A stretch of 64,000 bases of DNA, from assembly GCA_030425385.1 (NCBI GenBank), contig JAUIAH010000002.1, positions 1-64,000 of the forward strand, read 5' to 3'. Source of the DNA: Verrucomicrobiia bacterium (lineage in GTDB: Bacteria; Verrucomicrobiota; Verrucomicrobiia; Verrucomicrobiales; DEV007). Positions 26,660-35,937 of the stretch are shown here, piece after piece. The position numbers and the translations under genes are program-made. The first letter of the stretch is position 1. Every line of letters starts with the position of its first letter. Under the pieces are notes generated by a model. The model saw only the letters and a program-made list of their open reading frames with translations. It was not told where the DNA came from and did not search any database.

Positions 26660-29600
26660 TCAGAGTTTGAGAAAGAGTTCGTCAAGATTGAGGACCACAT
26701 TGGCCACCACCGCCCAGGCACCCACGCGGGCCGCGTCCATGCCCTGGGGAAGCGGCCCCAGCGGATCCGTCGCCAAGGCTGTCGCGCGCGCGGCATCGGC
26801 CTGCAGTTGACGGCGACTATGCAGAAAGAGTTCCGTCAGAGTATCCCGTTCTTCTCTCCGCGCCGCCCGTCCGAGGCATCGGCGGAAAGCCGCATCCACG
26901 GTCTCCTCAGGCGACTTGCCGAGCGCCTCTAACCAACGCGCCAATGCCTGTGCCGCCTCCATATAGACAGGGTCATTCAGAGTGACGAGTGCTTGCAGGG
27001 GCGTATTGGTCCGGTCGCGACGCACCATGCACACTTCACGGTTCGGTGCATCGAAAGTCGCCATGGAGGGATAGGGATTCGATCGCCGCCACAGGGTGTA
27101 GATTCCCCGCCGATACTGGTCCTCTCCTTTGCTCGTCTTCCAATCGATCTGCCCTCCGAAAGCGGCATTAAGGCCAATGTCAGGCTGACGCGGCTGCACA
27201 GGTGGTCCATACATTTTATCACTGAGCAGGCCACTGACGAAGAGAGCCTGATCACGAATCATTTCCGCACTGAGTCGGAAACGAGGACCACGCGCATAGA
27301 GGCGATTGTCAGGATCTCGTTCTAACATCTCGGGAGTGACCTTGGAAGACTGCCGATAGGTGGCCGAGGTCACCAACTCAGTGAGAAATCCCTTCACGTC
27401 CCATCCGCTCTCTACCAAGCTGATCGCGAGGTAATCTAGCAGTTCGGGGTGAGTGGGCGGATCTCCTTGCGAACCGAATTCCTCGCTGGTGCGCACAAGC
27501 CCAATGCCAAAGATGGCCTCCCAGAACCGATTCGCCGTGACGCGCGCAGTGAGCGGATTGTCAGGATCCATGAGCCAATCCGCCAGGTCCAGTCGGGAAG
27601 GATTCGTCACTCCCTCACGCAACGGATGCAAATCACTCGGGACCCCAGGAGCCACTTCATCCCCGAGACTGAGCCAATTGCCTCTCAGGTGCACATGAGT
27701 CTTGCGACGTTTGTCAGGTTCCATCTCACGCATCACGGGCACGGTGGTCGAGGCCTTCATTTCCGCAATCTCTTGGCGGAGACTCTCGATCATCTCACGC
27801 TGTTCCGCTAGCTTCGGATCCAACCTGGCAAAGTAATGATAGAGCGCCCGACGCTCTCGAGGCGACCGTCGGTCCGCCGATTGCTCCAGGGTCTTGCGAA
27901 TGGAATACGGCAGGACCATCGCGGCTTCGGAAGCGGTAACCGACAGTCGGAAATGCCTCAAGGCATGCTGGGGATAGTTTTGTGTGAGCGTGATCTTGAG
28001 TTGTCTTTCGGTGACCGGTTGGGCAAGGCGGAAGACGGCGACGTGAGGACGATCAATATCCGGTGCCAACGCCCAGCCCGAATCCTTCGAGGCATCCCCA
28101 TCGATTGCCTGAGAGACATCAAAGCGCGCTTGACTGTGGGTTGCACTCGGATCGCGCAAAGCCACTTGACGATTCCCGTCGAGGGGGATGGAAAGACTCA
28201 CCTGAGGCGCCTTCTCAACCTGTTCAGACCACACAGGACGGCGATCTGCATCCAGCACGCTCACGCGGAACCCGTCCAGACGCGAAGCGGTATCCCCATC
28301 AGTCCGATTCCACACCACGATGCGGTCTACCGCTTGCACTTTCCCTAAATCCACCTCCCACCAGGGATCGTTGCCGTTGGCTGCGGTATGCGCCACGCTT
28401 TCCTTGAAATAATCCCCAGCCGTATTCCCATCGATGGCCCGGCTTGCTCTGGCATTGGCATAACGACTCGACTGGCGTGCCTCACCGCTTCGCGCCACAT
28501 TCTCCGCGTGTCTAAATACCTCGACCTCTGCCAACTGGAGAATCCTGCCATCGCCAGGCAGGTCGATCCTCACAAATTGCCCATGCAGCGGCTTCGATTC
28601 CTCACCCACAACGCGGACACCGATCTCGTTGAGCACCACATTCTTGCCTTTAGGATCCACCTCCAAGCGCAACGCGGTGATGGGCTGGTCTTCCGAAATG
28701 TGCCCCACGAGCTCATAGTGATCCTTCTCGGCCTTCGACCTCTGGGCATGCACCCAGCCATCCTCGTGGATATCTAACACAGCACCACTCTTGGCTTCGA
28801 CATTTGTGAGACCAAGAGGCTGCCACTCGACCGAATCTTCCAACGCCGCCGACTGCCATTGTTCAAAAGCTTGCTGCGTTTCTTTGTCAGGATTCTCAAA
28901 CGCCTCCTCCAAACGGGCCAATGCGGTCTGCTTGTTCGTCTTCTTCTCGATAAATTCAGGTGTCGCCACATCCATGATCGGTGCTTCGTTCCGACGATCC
29001 GCATCCGCGGAGTTGTTGAAGATCGCAAAGGCTTCAAAGTATTCATGATGCGTGATGGGATCATACTTGTGGGTGTGGCACTGGGCGCAAGCCATCGTGG
29101 TGCCCATCCACACGGAGAAAGTGGTGTTGACGCGATCCACCACCGCCACATTGCGAAATTCTTCATCGCTCGTCCCCCCTTCATTGTTTGTCTGTGTGTT
29201 ACGATGGAAAGCCGTGGCGATGAGTTGATCCTGGCTTGGGTTTGGCAAGAGATCACCAGCGAGCTGTTCTCGTGTGAAGACATCGAAGGGTTTGTTAGCA
29301 TTGAACGAACGGATCACATAATCACGAAAAGCCCAGATGGTCCGAGGAGGGTCATCCGCGTAGCCAGCCGAATCCGCGTAGCGCGCAAGATCGAGCCAAT
29401 GACGTGCCCAGTGTTCTCCAAAGGCAGGCTTCTCTAACAACCTGGCGACATAGCTTTCGTAGGCGTCTGGATGTGGGTCTGAAAGAAAGGCCTCCATCTC
29501 CTCCATCGAGGGTGGGAGTCCCGTGAGATCCAGCGCCACACGCCGGGCCAAGATTTGCCGCGAAGCCTCTGTGGAAGGAACCAAGCCTTCACGTTCCAGA

Positions 29601-30046
29601 CGGTTCAAGACGAAGTGGTCGAACCCGCGTTTGGGCCAGGTCTCCAGGGCCACTTCAGGAAGATCCTTGGCTTCCGGTCTCACATAGGCCCAGTGACGGG
29701 CATAAGGAGCATCCTGCTCAATCCACTGACGCAGCGTCGCCACGTCTTCCTCACTGAGACGGTCTCCCAATTCAGGGGGCGGCATGAGGTCGCTGTGATC
29801 ATCGGTGGTGACCCGCTCGATCAGCAGACTTTGCTCCGGATGACCAGGCACGAGCGCCTTGAGGGCTCCCTCTCTCGTATCCAGCCGCAAGTCCCCTTTC
29901 CGCTCCTCGGCATCAGGGCCGTGACACGCAAAGCAACGGTTGGAGAGAATGGGACGAATGGCCTCATTGAAATCGATGGCCGACTCCGCCGCGACAATCG
30001 TTGGGAGCGACGCAAGGACAGTGAGAACGAGGAGGAATCGAGGCAT
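26660..30046 (-). CDS. Planctomycete-type cytochrome c / DUF1549 / discoidin / DUF1553 protein
   Basis: ATG 30046 gives a signal peptide (MPRFLLVLTVLASLPTIVAA); the open frame starts at 30133. The 1128-residue protein has a PSCyt1 haem site Cys38-x2-Cys41-His42 (CFACHGPD), a DUF1549 domain with CAQCHTHKYDP near 320, then in place of LamG a coagulation-factor-5/8-type (discoidin) domain near 500-630 (SSRYANARASRAIDGN, PWWEVDLGKVQAVDRIVVW), then DUF1553 (NPLTARVTANRFWEAIFG, RRDRTNTPLQALVTLNDP). The middle module is probably a carbohydrate-binding unit that sets the target. With the DUF1501 copy and the isomerase-like gene it forms a minus-strand operon. Confidence 0.9.
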   Translation of the reverse strand: MPRFLLVLTVLASLPTIVAAESAIDFNEAIRPILSNRCFACHGPDAEERKGDLRLDTREGALKALVPGHPEQSLLIERVTTDDHSDLMPPPELGDRLSEEDVATLRQWIEQDAPYARHWAYVRPEAKDLPEVALETWPKRGFDHFVLNRLEREGLVPSTEASRQILARRVALDLTGLPPSMEEMEAFLSDPHPDAYESYVARLLEKPAFGEHWARHWLDLARYADSAGYADDPPRTIWAFRDYVIRSFNANKPFDVFTREQLAGDLLPNPSQDQLIATAFHRNTQTNNEGGTSDEEFRNVAVVDRVNTTFSVWMGTTMACAQCHTHKYDPITHHEYFEAFAIFNNSADADRRNEAPIMDVATPEFIEKKTNKQTALARLEEAFENPDKETQQAFEQWQSAALEDSVEWQPLGLTNVEAKSGAVLDIHEDGWVHAQRSKAEKDHYELVGHISEDQPITALRLEVDPKGKNVVLNEIGVRVVGEESKPLHGQFVRIDLPGDGRILQLAEVEVFRHAENVARSGEARQSSRYANARASRAIDGNTAGDYFKESVAHTAANGNDPWWEVDLGKVQAVDRIVVWNRTDGDTASRLDGFRVSVLDADRRPVWSEQVEKAPQVSLSIPLDGNRQVALRDPSATHSQARFDVSQAIDGDASKDSGWALAPDIDRPHVAVFRLAQPVTERQLKITLTQNYPQHALRHFRLSVTASEAAMVLPYSIRKTLEQSADRRSPRERRALYHYFARLDPKLAEQREMIESLRQEIAEMKASTTVPVMREMEPDKRRKTHVHLRGNWLSLGDEVAPGVPSDLHPLREGVTNPSRLDLADWLMDPDNPLTARVTANRFWEAIFGIGLVRTSEEFGSQGDPPTHPELLDYLAISLVESGWDVKGFLTELVTSATYRQSSKVTPEMLERDPDNRLYARGPRFRLSAEMIRDQALFVSGLLSDKMYGPPVQPRQPDIGLNAAFGGQIDWKTSKGEDQYRRGIYTLWRRSNPYPSMATFDAPNREVCMVRRDRTNTPLQALVTLNDPVYMEAAQALARWLEALGKSPEETVDAAFRRCLGRAARREERDTLTELFLHSRRQLQADAARATALATDPLGPLPQGMDAARVGAWAVVANVVLNLDELFLKL

Positions 30047-30147
30047 TTCAGAGGGACTATAGGAAGATTCCACCCCGCGAGAAGGGCGGAGTTGCTGGAG
30101 TTGGAGACGCTTGAATCCCCTTGCACCCACCATCCGAAACGGTAACC

Positions 30148-30798
30148 ATGAGCGAAGTGAAGTCTTTCCACCCTTTGTCTCTCCTCTTGCTGGCTCTCGT
30201 CCCTCTTGTAGCCCAGGAAACTCCCGATGTCGACGGTTCCGCAGATGCGGAGAATCAGCCGAGCGTGACGGTGGAAGAAACGCCTGTGCCAGAAACGGCA
30301 GATGAAGAATCGCCAGCCACGGGGGACGCGGCGCGGTTTGACGTCCCGGAGGAAATGGCCCTCTTCGGCGGCCATGTGGGTCGTTGGGAAGGGATGACTA
30401 AGACGGCGGTGACTGAGAAAGGCGAGAAATCGACCACGAAGACCCGATCGCAATGGACGGGCGGGTATCTCCTGGGGGGACATGCCTTTGAGATCCGCGG
30501 GTATTCCTACGGTGAACTCGGCCGCACCCACTATCGCTGGCAGTATACTTACGATCGGCTGAAGGAACGATTCATGGGTGCCTACTACGACTCTCACGGG
30601 CGCACCCATTTCTGCGAAGGCAAGGTCAACGACCTCAAGAACAAGATCATCTGGCGGCTCATCGCCCCTCCCGGTGACATGGAATGGCACGCAGAGACAG
30701 ATCTCCAGCCGGAGAATGGCATCGAGACGAACGGCCACATCAAGAGTGCAACCTTCGACTACGATATGGTTTATACTTCGGTCTTCCGCCGTTCTTAA
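30148..30798 (+). CDS. Secreted DUF1579-like protein
   Basis: ATG 30148 gives a 216-residue protein with a signal peptide (SFHPLSLLLLALVPLVAQ) followed by an acidic, Pro/Glu-rich linker to about residue 65. The rest resembles the DUF1579-type beta-barrel: FGGHVGRWEGMTKTAV, WTGGYLLGGHAFEIRG, RWQYTYDRLKERFMG. Function unknown. The 101 bases to the divergent DUF1553 gene (30047-30147) probably hold both promoters. The peroxiredoxin gene follows after 23 bases. Confidence 0.6.
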   Translation: MSEVKSFHPLSLLLLALVPLVAQETPDVDGSADAENQPSVTVEETPVPETADEESPATGDAARFDVPEEMALFGGHVGRWEGMTKTAVTEKGEKSTTKTRSQWTGGYLLGGHAFEIRGYSYGELGRTHYRWQYTYDRLKERFMGAYYDSHGRTHFCEGKVNDLKNKIIWRLIAPPGDMEWHAETDLQPENGIETNGHIKSATFDYDMVYTSVFRRS

Positions 30799-30821
30799 CC
30801 TCCAACCCGATTTCGATCACC

Positions 30822-31355
30822 ATGAAACTCCCTTTAGGTCTTGCTTGTCTCTTCCTCATGATCGCCTCAAGTCCCGCTGCCGAGACACTCGCCGTGGGCG
30901 ATACCGCTCCCGATTTCTCTCTCCAAGGATCCGACGGGAAGACATATGCTCTCAAGGACTTCAAAGACAACCAAGTGGTGGTGGTCGCTTGGTTTCCGAA
31001 GGCCTTCACGGGTGGTTGCACCAAGCAATGTGAATCCCTCCGGGAAAGCAGCGCCCTTCTCAAAGGCTTCGACGTCGCCTACTTCACCGCCAGTTGTGAT
31101 CAGGCTGAGGACAATAAGAAATTCGCTGAGCAGCTCGGTCTCGATTACCCCATCCTCAGTGACCCTGAGAAAACCACGGCCAAGGCCTATGGAGTGGTCA
31201 CCGACGAGCGCCCCTATCCCCATCGCTGGACCTTCTACATCGGCAAAGATGGCAAGATCCTCTACATCGATCGCAAGGTTGACGTGAAGACTTATGGAGA
31301 AATCGTCGCCGAGAAATTGACCGAATTGAAGGTCGCTAAGAAGAAAGCAGACTAA
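30822..31355 (+). CDS. Exported peroxiredoxin (AhpC/TSA, BCP/PrxQ-like)
   Basis: ATG 30822 starts a 177-residue protein with a signal peptide (MKLPLGLACLFLMIASSPAA); the upstream open frame overlaps the preceding gene. The thioredoxin-fold peroxidase motif is AWFPKAFTGGCTKQC: Cys66 is the expected peroxidatic residue and Cys70 a close resolving residue, as in the BCP/PrxQ group. Further blocks are VAYFTASCDQAEDNKKFAEQ and YPILSDPEKTTAKAYGV. Expected role: reduction of peroxides in the periplasm with a thiol donor. A third Cys (about 93) is present. Confidence 0.88.
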   Translation: MKLPLGLACLFLMIASSPAAETLAVGDTAPDFSLQGSDGKTYALKDFKDNQVVVVAWFPKAFTGGCTKQCESLRESSALLKGFDVAYFTASCDQAEDNKKFAEQLGLDYPILSDPEKTTAKAYGVVTDERPYPHRWTFYIGKDGKILYIDRKVDVKTYGEIVAEKLTELKVAKKKAD

Positions 31356-31366
31356 GACCTACCTAC

Positions 31367-31840
31367 CTAGTCTTTCTTACGGCGCATCAGCGTGATGCGC
31401 TTCAGCTTCGCACTGTCGGGCGGACTCCAGCTCTGCACTACTGGGTCATCTTTGAAGGTCCCGTGCACGAGTCGTCGGTGATAGGAATTCATTGGCCAAA
31501 GTTTCACGGCACGGCCCGTGCGGCGCACCTTATCCGCCAGCTCTTGCACGCGGGCGATCATGGCATCCTCCTGCATGGAACGAAAGTGCTCCACGTCCAC
31601 TCGGATGCGCTTGGCTTTGGGATGGTGTTTGTGCACCACCCGATTGATCAGATACTGAATGTCCTCCAAGCGTTCGCCTCGTTTCCCGATGAGCGCCTCT
31701 GCTTCCTCCGTGTAGACCTGGAGGCCACCGGTCGGGTGTGAGGGATCTTCCCGCACCTCGACCATGAAGCCGAGATAACCTAGCATCGTGTCGAGCACCT
31801 CTTTGCCTATCGCCAATGGTTCTGAATGGGTGTCACTCAT
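31367..31840 (-). CDS. khpB: KH-R3H RNA-binding protein (Jag/KhpB)
   Basis: ATG 31840 is chosen: AAGGAG on the minus strand (31850-31855) precedes it by 9 bases, unlike the further-upstream ATG. The 157-residue protein has a KH domain with ALIGKRGERLEDIQYLINRV and an R3H domain ending in MNSYHRRLVHGTFKDDP. The N-terminal Jag domain of Firmicute homologues is missing, as in many Gram-negative versions. KhpB binds small RNAs and mRNAs and is linked to cell division and elongation. Its place next to yidC is the classic spoIIIJ-jag arrangement; 62 bases separate them. Confidence 0.88.
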   Translation of the reverse strand: MSDTHSEPLAIGKEVLDTMLGYLGFMVEVREDPSHPTGGLQVYTEEAEALIGKRGERLEDIQYLINRVVHKHHPKAKRIRVDVEHFRSMQEDAMIARVQELADKVRRTGRAVKLWPMNSYHRRLVHGTFKDDPVVQSWSPPDSAKLKRITLMRRKKD

Positions 31841-31902
31841 CGTCGTCGTCTCCTTGCGTTGCATCAAATCATCTCATCTTCCCGCGCGACCGACCAGGCA
31901 AA

Positions 31903-33750
31903 TCACCCACCTGTTCTCGGCTGCCGTTTCTTGGATTTCTTGTTGGAGCCTGCGCCGCCACCCTGACGGGCCTTCTGCAAATCTTCCAAGGTCATACGCG
32001 GCTTGGTAGGCCTCTTGACCAGCTCGGGCTCGGGACGGCGATTCATCCACCATGTCTGACCTATACTAAAGATATTCTGACCCGTCCAGTAAAGGGCTAA
32101 CGCAGAGGCGAAATTGTAGCAGATGAAGAGAAAGATGAGCGGCATGAAGAGAAAGATGCGTTGCTGCATCTTGTCACCCGCTTTGGGGCCAATCTTCATC
32201 TGCAAGATCATCGTCGCCGCCATGAGCAGCGGCATGAGATTGATGCTAGACACGCCGAAGAGGGAGAAATTCTCAAAGTGATAGATGGCATCCGGCATCG
32301 AGAGATCTTTCACCCACAAGAATTCCTTATCCCGAAGCTCCACCGCGGACTGCAGCATCTTATAAAAGCTCAGGAAGATCGGTAATTGGAGGAACACAGG
32401 AAGACACCCTCCCAACGGGTTCACACCATAATCTCGATACAGCTTCATCGTTTCTTGCTGCATCTTCTGAGGGTCATCCGCGTGTTTCTCCTTCAGCTCA
32501 TTCATCTTAGGAGCGAGCTTCGACATGCGTTTCATGGTCGCTGTGGACTTGGCATGAAGAGGCCAGATCACGATGCGGATCAGACAGGTGATGATAAGAA
32601 TGGCCACGCCCCAATTCTTCACAATGCCCGCCAACCAGATCATCAACTTCAAAAGAGAAGTCGCCAGCAACGGAATGAGTCCAAACATTCCCCCAAAGAT
32701 AGGCATGTCATCATAGTGCATCACCTTCTTCCAATCGTGCCCCAACCCGTCGAGCCGCTTCAACTCACGCGGTCCGGTGTAGAGCTGATAACGATAGGAA
32801 GCACTCTGCGCATTGGGCAGAATGACCTCTGGCATGGAAAGCGCTCCATAAAGCGCTTTGAATTCATTCTCCGGCGCATCGGGTGCATCCGCTAGGGTCA
32901 CTGGCGTCCGCTTGCTCCAAAAGCGCCCTGGCCCAACTTCCATGGGAGCGACAAGGCTGGTATAGAACTGATTAGATGCACCCGCCCACTGCATGGCTTC
33001 TCCTTGACCGTCCAGAGTCTCCCGCGGTGGCTTCTTGAAGATAAAGCCACCACCATCAAACCAATTCACGGCCTCTTTATCGGCATCGCCATCATCGCAC
33101 CAATTGTATGTGAGATAGAGTGGCATTTCGCGCTGATGCAGATAGGCCAACGCCCCTGTGTGCAGATAGTAGTCATTGCTAGAATGATTGACCCCGCTGT
33201 TATTGGTCAATTCCACCTGGAGATCGAGCGTATACGGATCCTCCGTCGGTGTGTACGTCTTGGTCACTTCGATACCGCCTTCGTTGGTCGCCTTGAAGAC
33301 CATGCCCCCTTCCGGTCCCGGGCTGAACGCAAACGTGAGAGGTTGCTCATTCAATTCGCTCCTGCTAGCAAAGGCACCAATAGGCGCCTCGCCATGCTCG
33401 TTGATCACCACCTGGCCATCAGGAAATGCTCGGTGATTCTTCAACGTCACGGTTGCGATCCCACCGCCAAGTTGGGTGAACTGGAAGATCGCCTCATCCG
33501 TTTCCAAGCGGAGAGTGTCTTCAGAAGCCACCGCCACGTTGGGATCGGGTTCAGGCGCCGTTTCCACCGCTTCTTCCTCCGTCTGTGAATCCGCCTCCCC
33601 ATCCCCTGTGGCCCTCTCCTCAATCACGCGATTCTTCTCTTGCTCGGCCAGAAACCGCTGACGCTTCTCCGCATCTTTGGCGCTCTGTTGAAAGAGCAGG
33701 ACAAGGCCAATGGTGCACAGGGTGACAACGATCCAGGCGGTTCTATCCAT
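31903..33750 (-). CDS. yidC: Membrane protein insertase YidC
   Basis: A 615-residue Gram-negative-type YidC: one N-terminal membrane helix (AWIVVTLCTIGLVLLF), an acidic linker, a large periplasmic beta-sandwich P1 domain (about 75-350), then the conserved insertase core with helices near 375, 400, 460, 510 and 555. Typical are GVAILIITCLIRIVIWPLHA, NPLGGCLPVFLQLPIFLSFY and the C-terminal QNIFSIGQTWWMNRR followed by a basic tail. The positively charged groove Arg lies in CLIRIVIWP. It inserts and folds inner-membrane proteins alone or with SecYEG. Part of the rpmH-rnpA-yidD-yidC-khpB block, 26 bases after yidD. Confidence 0.96.
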   Translation of the reverse strand: MDRTAWIVVTLCTIGLVLLFQQSAKDAEKRQRFLAEQEKNRVIEERATGDGEADSQTEEEAVETAPEPDPNVAVASEDTLRLETDEAIFQFTQLGGGIATVTLKNHRAFPDGQVVINEHGEAPIGAFASRSELNEQPLTFAFSPGPEGGMVFKATNEGGIEVTKTYTPTEDPYTLDLQVELTNNSGVNHSSNDYYLHTGALAYLHQREMPLYLTYNWCDDGDADKEAVNWFDGGGFIFKKPPRETLDGQGEAMQWAGASNQFYTSLVAPMEVGPGRFWSKRTPVTLADAPDAPENEFKALYGALSMPEVILPNAQSASYRYQLYTGPRELKRLDGLGHDWKKVMHYDDMPIFGGMFGLIPLLATSLLKLMIWLAGIVKNWGVAILIITCLIRIVIWPLHAKSTATMKRMSKLAPKMNELKEKHADDPQKMQQETMKLYRDYGVNPLGGCLPVFLQLPIFLSFYKMLQSAVELRDKEFLWVKDLSMPDAIYHFENFSLFGVSSINLMPLLMAATMILQMKIGPKAGDKMQQRIFLFMPLIFLFICYNFASALALYWTGQNIFSIGQTWWMNRRPEPELVKRPTKPRMTLEDLQKARQGGGAGSNKKSKKRQPRTGG

Positions 33751-33776
33751 GAGGTATCAAAGAGAAAGAGAGAAAG

Positions 33777-34046
33777 TTAGGGCGACGGAGACTTAGAGGA
33801 ATTGGCAAGCGGCGGGACTGGATCATACCCATGTCCGCCCCAAGGATGACAACGCGACAACCGCTTCAGGGTCAGCCACAGGCCGCGCCATGAGCCATGG
33901 CGTTTCACGGCCTCCTCACAATAGCACGAACACGTCGGTTGATACCGGCAAAGGGATCCCTGCGGACTTCCAGTGGCGATCCACTTCAAGATCGGTGATA
34001 AGCCTTGCCGATAAACCCACAAGCCAAGGAAGACGATCCGTTTCAT
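33777..34046 (-). CDS. yidD: Membrane protein insertion efficiency factor YidD
   Basis: An 89-residue protein with the complete YidD pattern: VYRQGLSPILKW, CRYQPTCSCYCEEAVKRHG, WLTLKRLSRCHPWGGHGYDPVP. The three conserved Cys-rich blocks are intact. YidD aids YidC-dependent insertion at the inner membrane. The ATG overlaps the rnpA stop by 4 bases (ATGA), so the two are translationally coupled. Confidence 0.95.
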   Translation of the reverse strand: MKRIVFLGLWVYRQGLSPILKWIATGSPQGSLCRYQPTCSCYCEEAVKRHGSWRGLWLTLKRLSRCHPWGGHGYDPVPPLANSSKSPSP

Positions 34047-34423
34047 GAGGTCGCCAGCGTGTGGGGTGGGGTTGCTCGCAACAGAATGCCCGCCCGTTTG
34101 GCCGTGCGTTCCCAGTCGGCGCGCAGGTCCCGGTACGAGGCTCGAGGCGCTCGGAAGCGGGCGATCACTACCAGCATGGTTCCCGGCACCAGTCGCGCAG
34201 CAAACTCATCGAGGATGGCGCGCAGGCGACGCCGGACGCGATTGCGCACCACCGCGATGCCAACTTTCTTAGACGTGATGAAACCAACCATGAATGGGCT
34301 CGCGTCTATTGACTCAGGCGCATTCAATGTCGAGATCACCACATATTTGCCAGCATGAGAACGACCATCACGACGCAGGCGCGCAAAGTCGCGACCGTGT
34401 TTCATGCGTTGGCACCGTTTCAT
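34043..34423 (-). CDS. rnpA: RNase P protein component
   Basis: A 126-residue basic protein that assists RNase P RNA in removing tRNA 5' leaders. The RNR box is VGIAVVRNRVRRRLRAI and the N-terminal KHGRDFARLRRDGR is typical. ATG 34405 (MKHGRDF) is an alternative to 34423. It overlaps yidD by 4 bases and follows rpmH by 72 bases, the usual order. The RNA partner rnpB was not seen in the window. Confidence 0.93.
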   Translation of the reverse strand: MKRCQRMKHGRDFARLRRDGRSHAGKYVVISTLNAPESIDASPFMVGFITSKKVGIAVVRNRVRRRLRAILDEFAARLVPGTMLVVIARFRAPRASYRDLRADWERTAKRAGILLRATPPHTLATS

Positions 34424-34495
34424 AAATGGCGAGATCCGACGCGAGCGCTTTCAGCCCTCGCCCATGATGAACCACGACCGGCAGGCGCGCGGCGA

Positions 34496-34678
34496 TTAAC
34501 GACCGTGCTGAACCGTGTGGCGCTTGTAATGGATCTCAGCACCTTTAGGAATGAGCCGCTTGCGTCCCTTCTGACGTCGGCGGCGAATGATATCCCGCCC
34601 AGCCTTGGTGCTCATCCGAGCGCGGAAGCCGTGCTGACGTTTGCGCGATCTCTTGGAGGGCTGGTAAGTCCGTTTCAT
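34496..34678 (-). CDS. rpmH: Ribosomal protein L34 with C-terminal extension
   Basis: A 60-residue highly basic protein. [20 protein letters not shown] and KGRKRLI are diagnostic for L34. Usual length is 44-47 residues; here about 15 more ([17 protein letters not shown]) follow. Start is clear. It is first in the block leading to rnpA. Unlike many genomes, dnaA is not upstream; a polyprenyl synthase gene lies there instead, and no DnaA-box cluster was seen, so this is probably not the replication origin. Confidence 0.95.
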   Translation of the reverse strand: MKRTYQPSKRSRKRQHGFRARMSTKAGRDIIRRRRQKGRKRLIPKGAEIHYKRHTVQHGR

Positions 34679-34750
34679 AGTGATTAGAAATTCGTGGGAA
34701 GGTGGTCGTGCCGCCGAAGGACGGGAAGGCTATCGACGGGCCTACCCTTG

Positions 34751-35758
34751 TCAATAGGAAGATAGCTGACAACTTGCCACTAGAGAATCGACGTAATCGG
34801 CCACCTCACGCAAACCCGAATGGTAATCATTCTCCGGCAATGCCGCCAGCCCATCAACCGCCTCCTGGAGGAGCCCCCTCGCCTCCTGCAAGGACCGCTC
34901 AATGGCTCCCTCGTAGTCGGCAATCCCGGCAAGAATAGTCGTGTCAAGGGGCTCGCGATTGATGATCAGCTTGTTCAACTTCGTCTTCTGCGTCCTGGTC
35001 GCAGACTCCATCAAGTTGATCACCGGCAAGGTCAATTTCCCCTTTTCAAGGTCGGTGCCCAGCGTCTTGCCTGCGGACGATTCATCTCCCAGAAGATCCA
35101 AACTGTCATCATAGATCTGGTAGGCGGTCCCTAGCTTCAGACCGTAGGCGCGCAAATTGGCCGCCAACTCATGGTCGTCCGAAGACAGACGGCAGGCCGC
35201 TTCCGTCGCAGCGCCAAACAAGGCCCCCGTCTTCATTTCGATGATACGGAAATACTCGGCCTTCGTCAGATTCAGATCGTAGCGACGCTGCGTCTGAATG
35301 ATTTCCCCCGTGCATACATCCTTCGACGCCTGAGTCACGATCTTACTTACGCCATGGTCGTCGAAATCGGAGGTCAACTGCAGGGCGTGAGCGAAGAGCG
35401 CATCGCCCAGCAGGACGGCCAACGATTGTCCCCACTTCGCCGAAGCCGTGGGCATCTGGCGTCGCAAAGACGCGCCATCCATGATGTCATCGTGCACCAG
35501 GGTGGCGATGTGAATTAACTCAAGGATCAGCCCAAGTTTGTAATGATCTGCCGACGGCTCACCCGCCACCGCACCTCCGGCTAGGATGGCGAGGCTCGGA
35601 CGAATCCGCTTTCCCCCAGTATCCAGCAAATAAGCGATGTAACCCTCCACGGCAGGATCGAACGCGGAAGCTTGTTTCAGGATCTCCGACTCCACCCGGT
35701 CGAGATGGGGTCGAATCTTCTCTAAGCACTTCCGCTGGCTGTCGTTCTCGGCAATCAT
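34751..35758 (-). CDS. Long-chain polyprenyl diphosphate synthase
   Basis: A 335-residue trans-prenyltransferase that adds isopentenyl diphosphate units to an allylic primer, making quinone side chains or a similar lipid. The first Asp-rich motif is LVHDDIMDGASLRR (DDIMD at 90-94), the second is YQIYDDSLDLLGD; GGKRIRP near residue 49 and MKTGALFGAA are also typical. The residues before the first motif (LIHIATL) are small or medium, as in octaprenyl-type rather than farnesyl synthases. Upstream lies the RayT-2 hairpin region on the other side. Confidence 0.9.
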   Translation of the reverse strand: MIAENDSQRKCLEKIRPHLDRVESEILKQASAFDPAVEGYIAYLLDTGGKRIRPSLAILAGGAVAGEPSADHYKLGLILELIHIATLVHDDIMDGASLRRQMPTASAKWGQSLAVLLGDALFAHALQLTSDFDDHGVSKIVTQASKDVCTGEIIQTQRRYDLNLTKAEYFRIIEMKTGALFGAATEAACRLSSDDHELAANLRAYGLKLGTAYQIYDDSLDLLGDESSAGKTLGTDLEKGKLTLPVINLMESATRTQKTKLNKLIINREPLDTTILAGIADYEGAIERSLQEARGLLQEAVDGLAALPENDYHSGLREVADYVDSLVASCQLSSY

Positions 35759-35841
35759 GGTTGTGGCATAGCGCTTGTGAAACTTTTCACAAGCTCAGTG
35801 GCACCCCTAGCGACGGCCAGCCACCAATGCAACCGATTAAC

Positions 35842-35918
35842 GTCGCGCACCCGGTCAACAGCTATCTCTATAAAAGCAATGTGCTTTTATAGAGATAGCG
35901 GTTGACCGGGTGCGCGAC
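35842..35918. repeat. 77-base near-perfect inverted repeat (REP-like hairpin) before RayT-2
   Basis: Two 37-base arms (35842-35878 and 35882-35918) are reverse complements with a single mismatch, around a 3-base loop ATG. The outer half is GC-rich (GTCGCGCACCCGGTCAAC) and the inner half AT-rich (TCTATAAAAGCA). Weaker pairing continues outwards for about 13 more bases (GATTAAC against GTTAGCTGATTGC) with a bulge. It ends 19 bases before the RayT-2 ATG, so it lies within its leader. This is where a cognate palindrome of a REP-associated transposase would be expected; such palindromes are usually only 20-40 bases. Confidence 0.9.
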
Positions 35919-35937
35919 GGAGCGTTAGCTGATTGCG

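Noticed and set aside
32386-32895. Antisense ORF of 169 codons inside yidC
   Set aside because: It is a shadow of the yidC frame, with no start signal and no recognisable domain.
34424-34750. Replication origin near rpmH
   Set aside because: No cluster of DnaA boxes, no dnaA or dnaN and no AT-rich unwinding region were seen.
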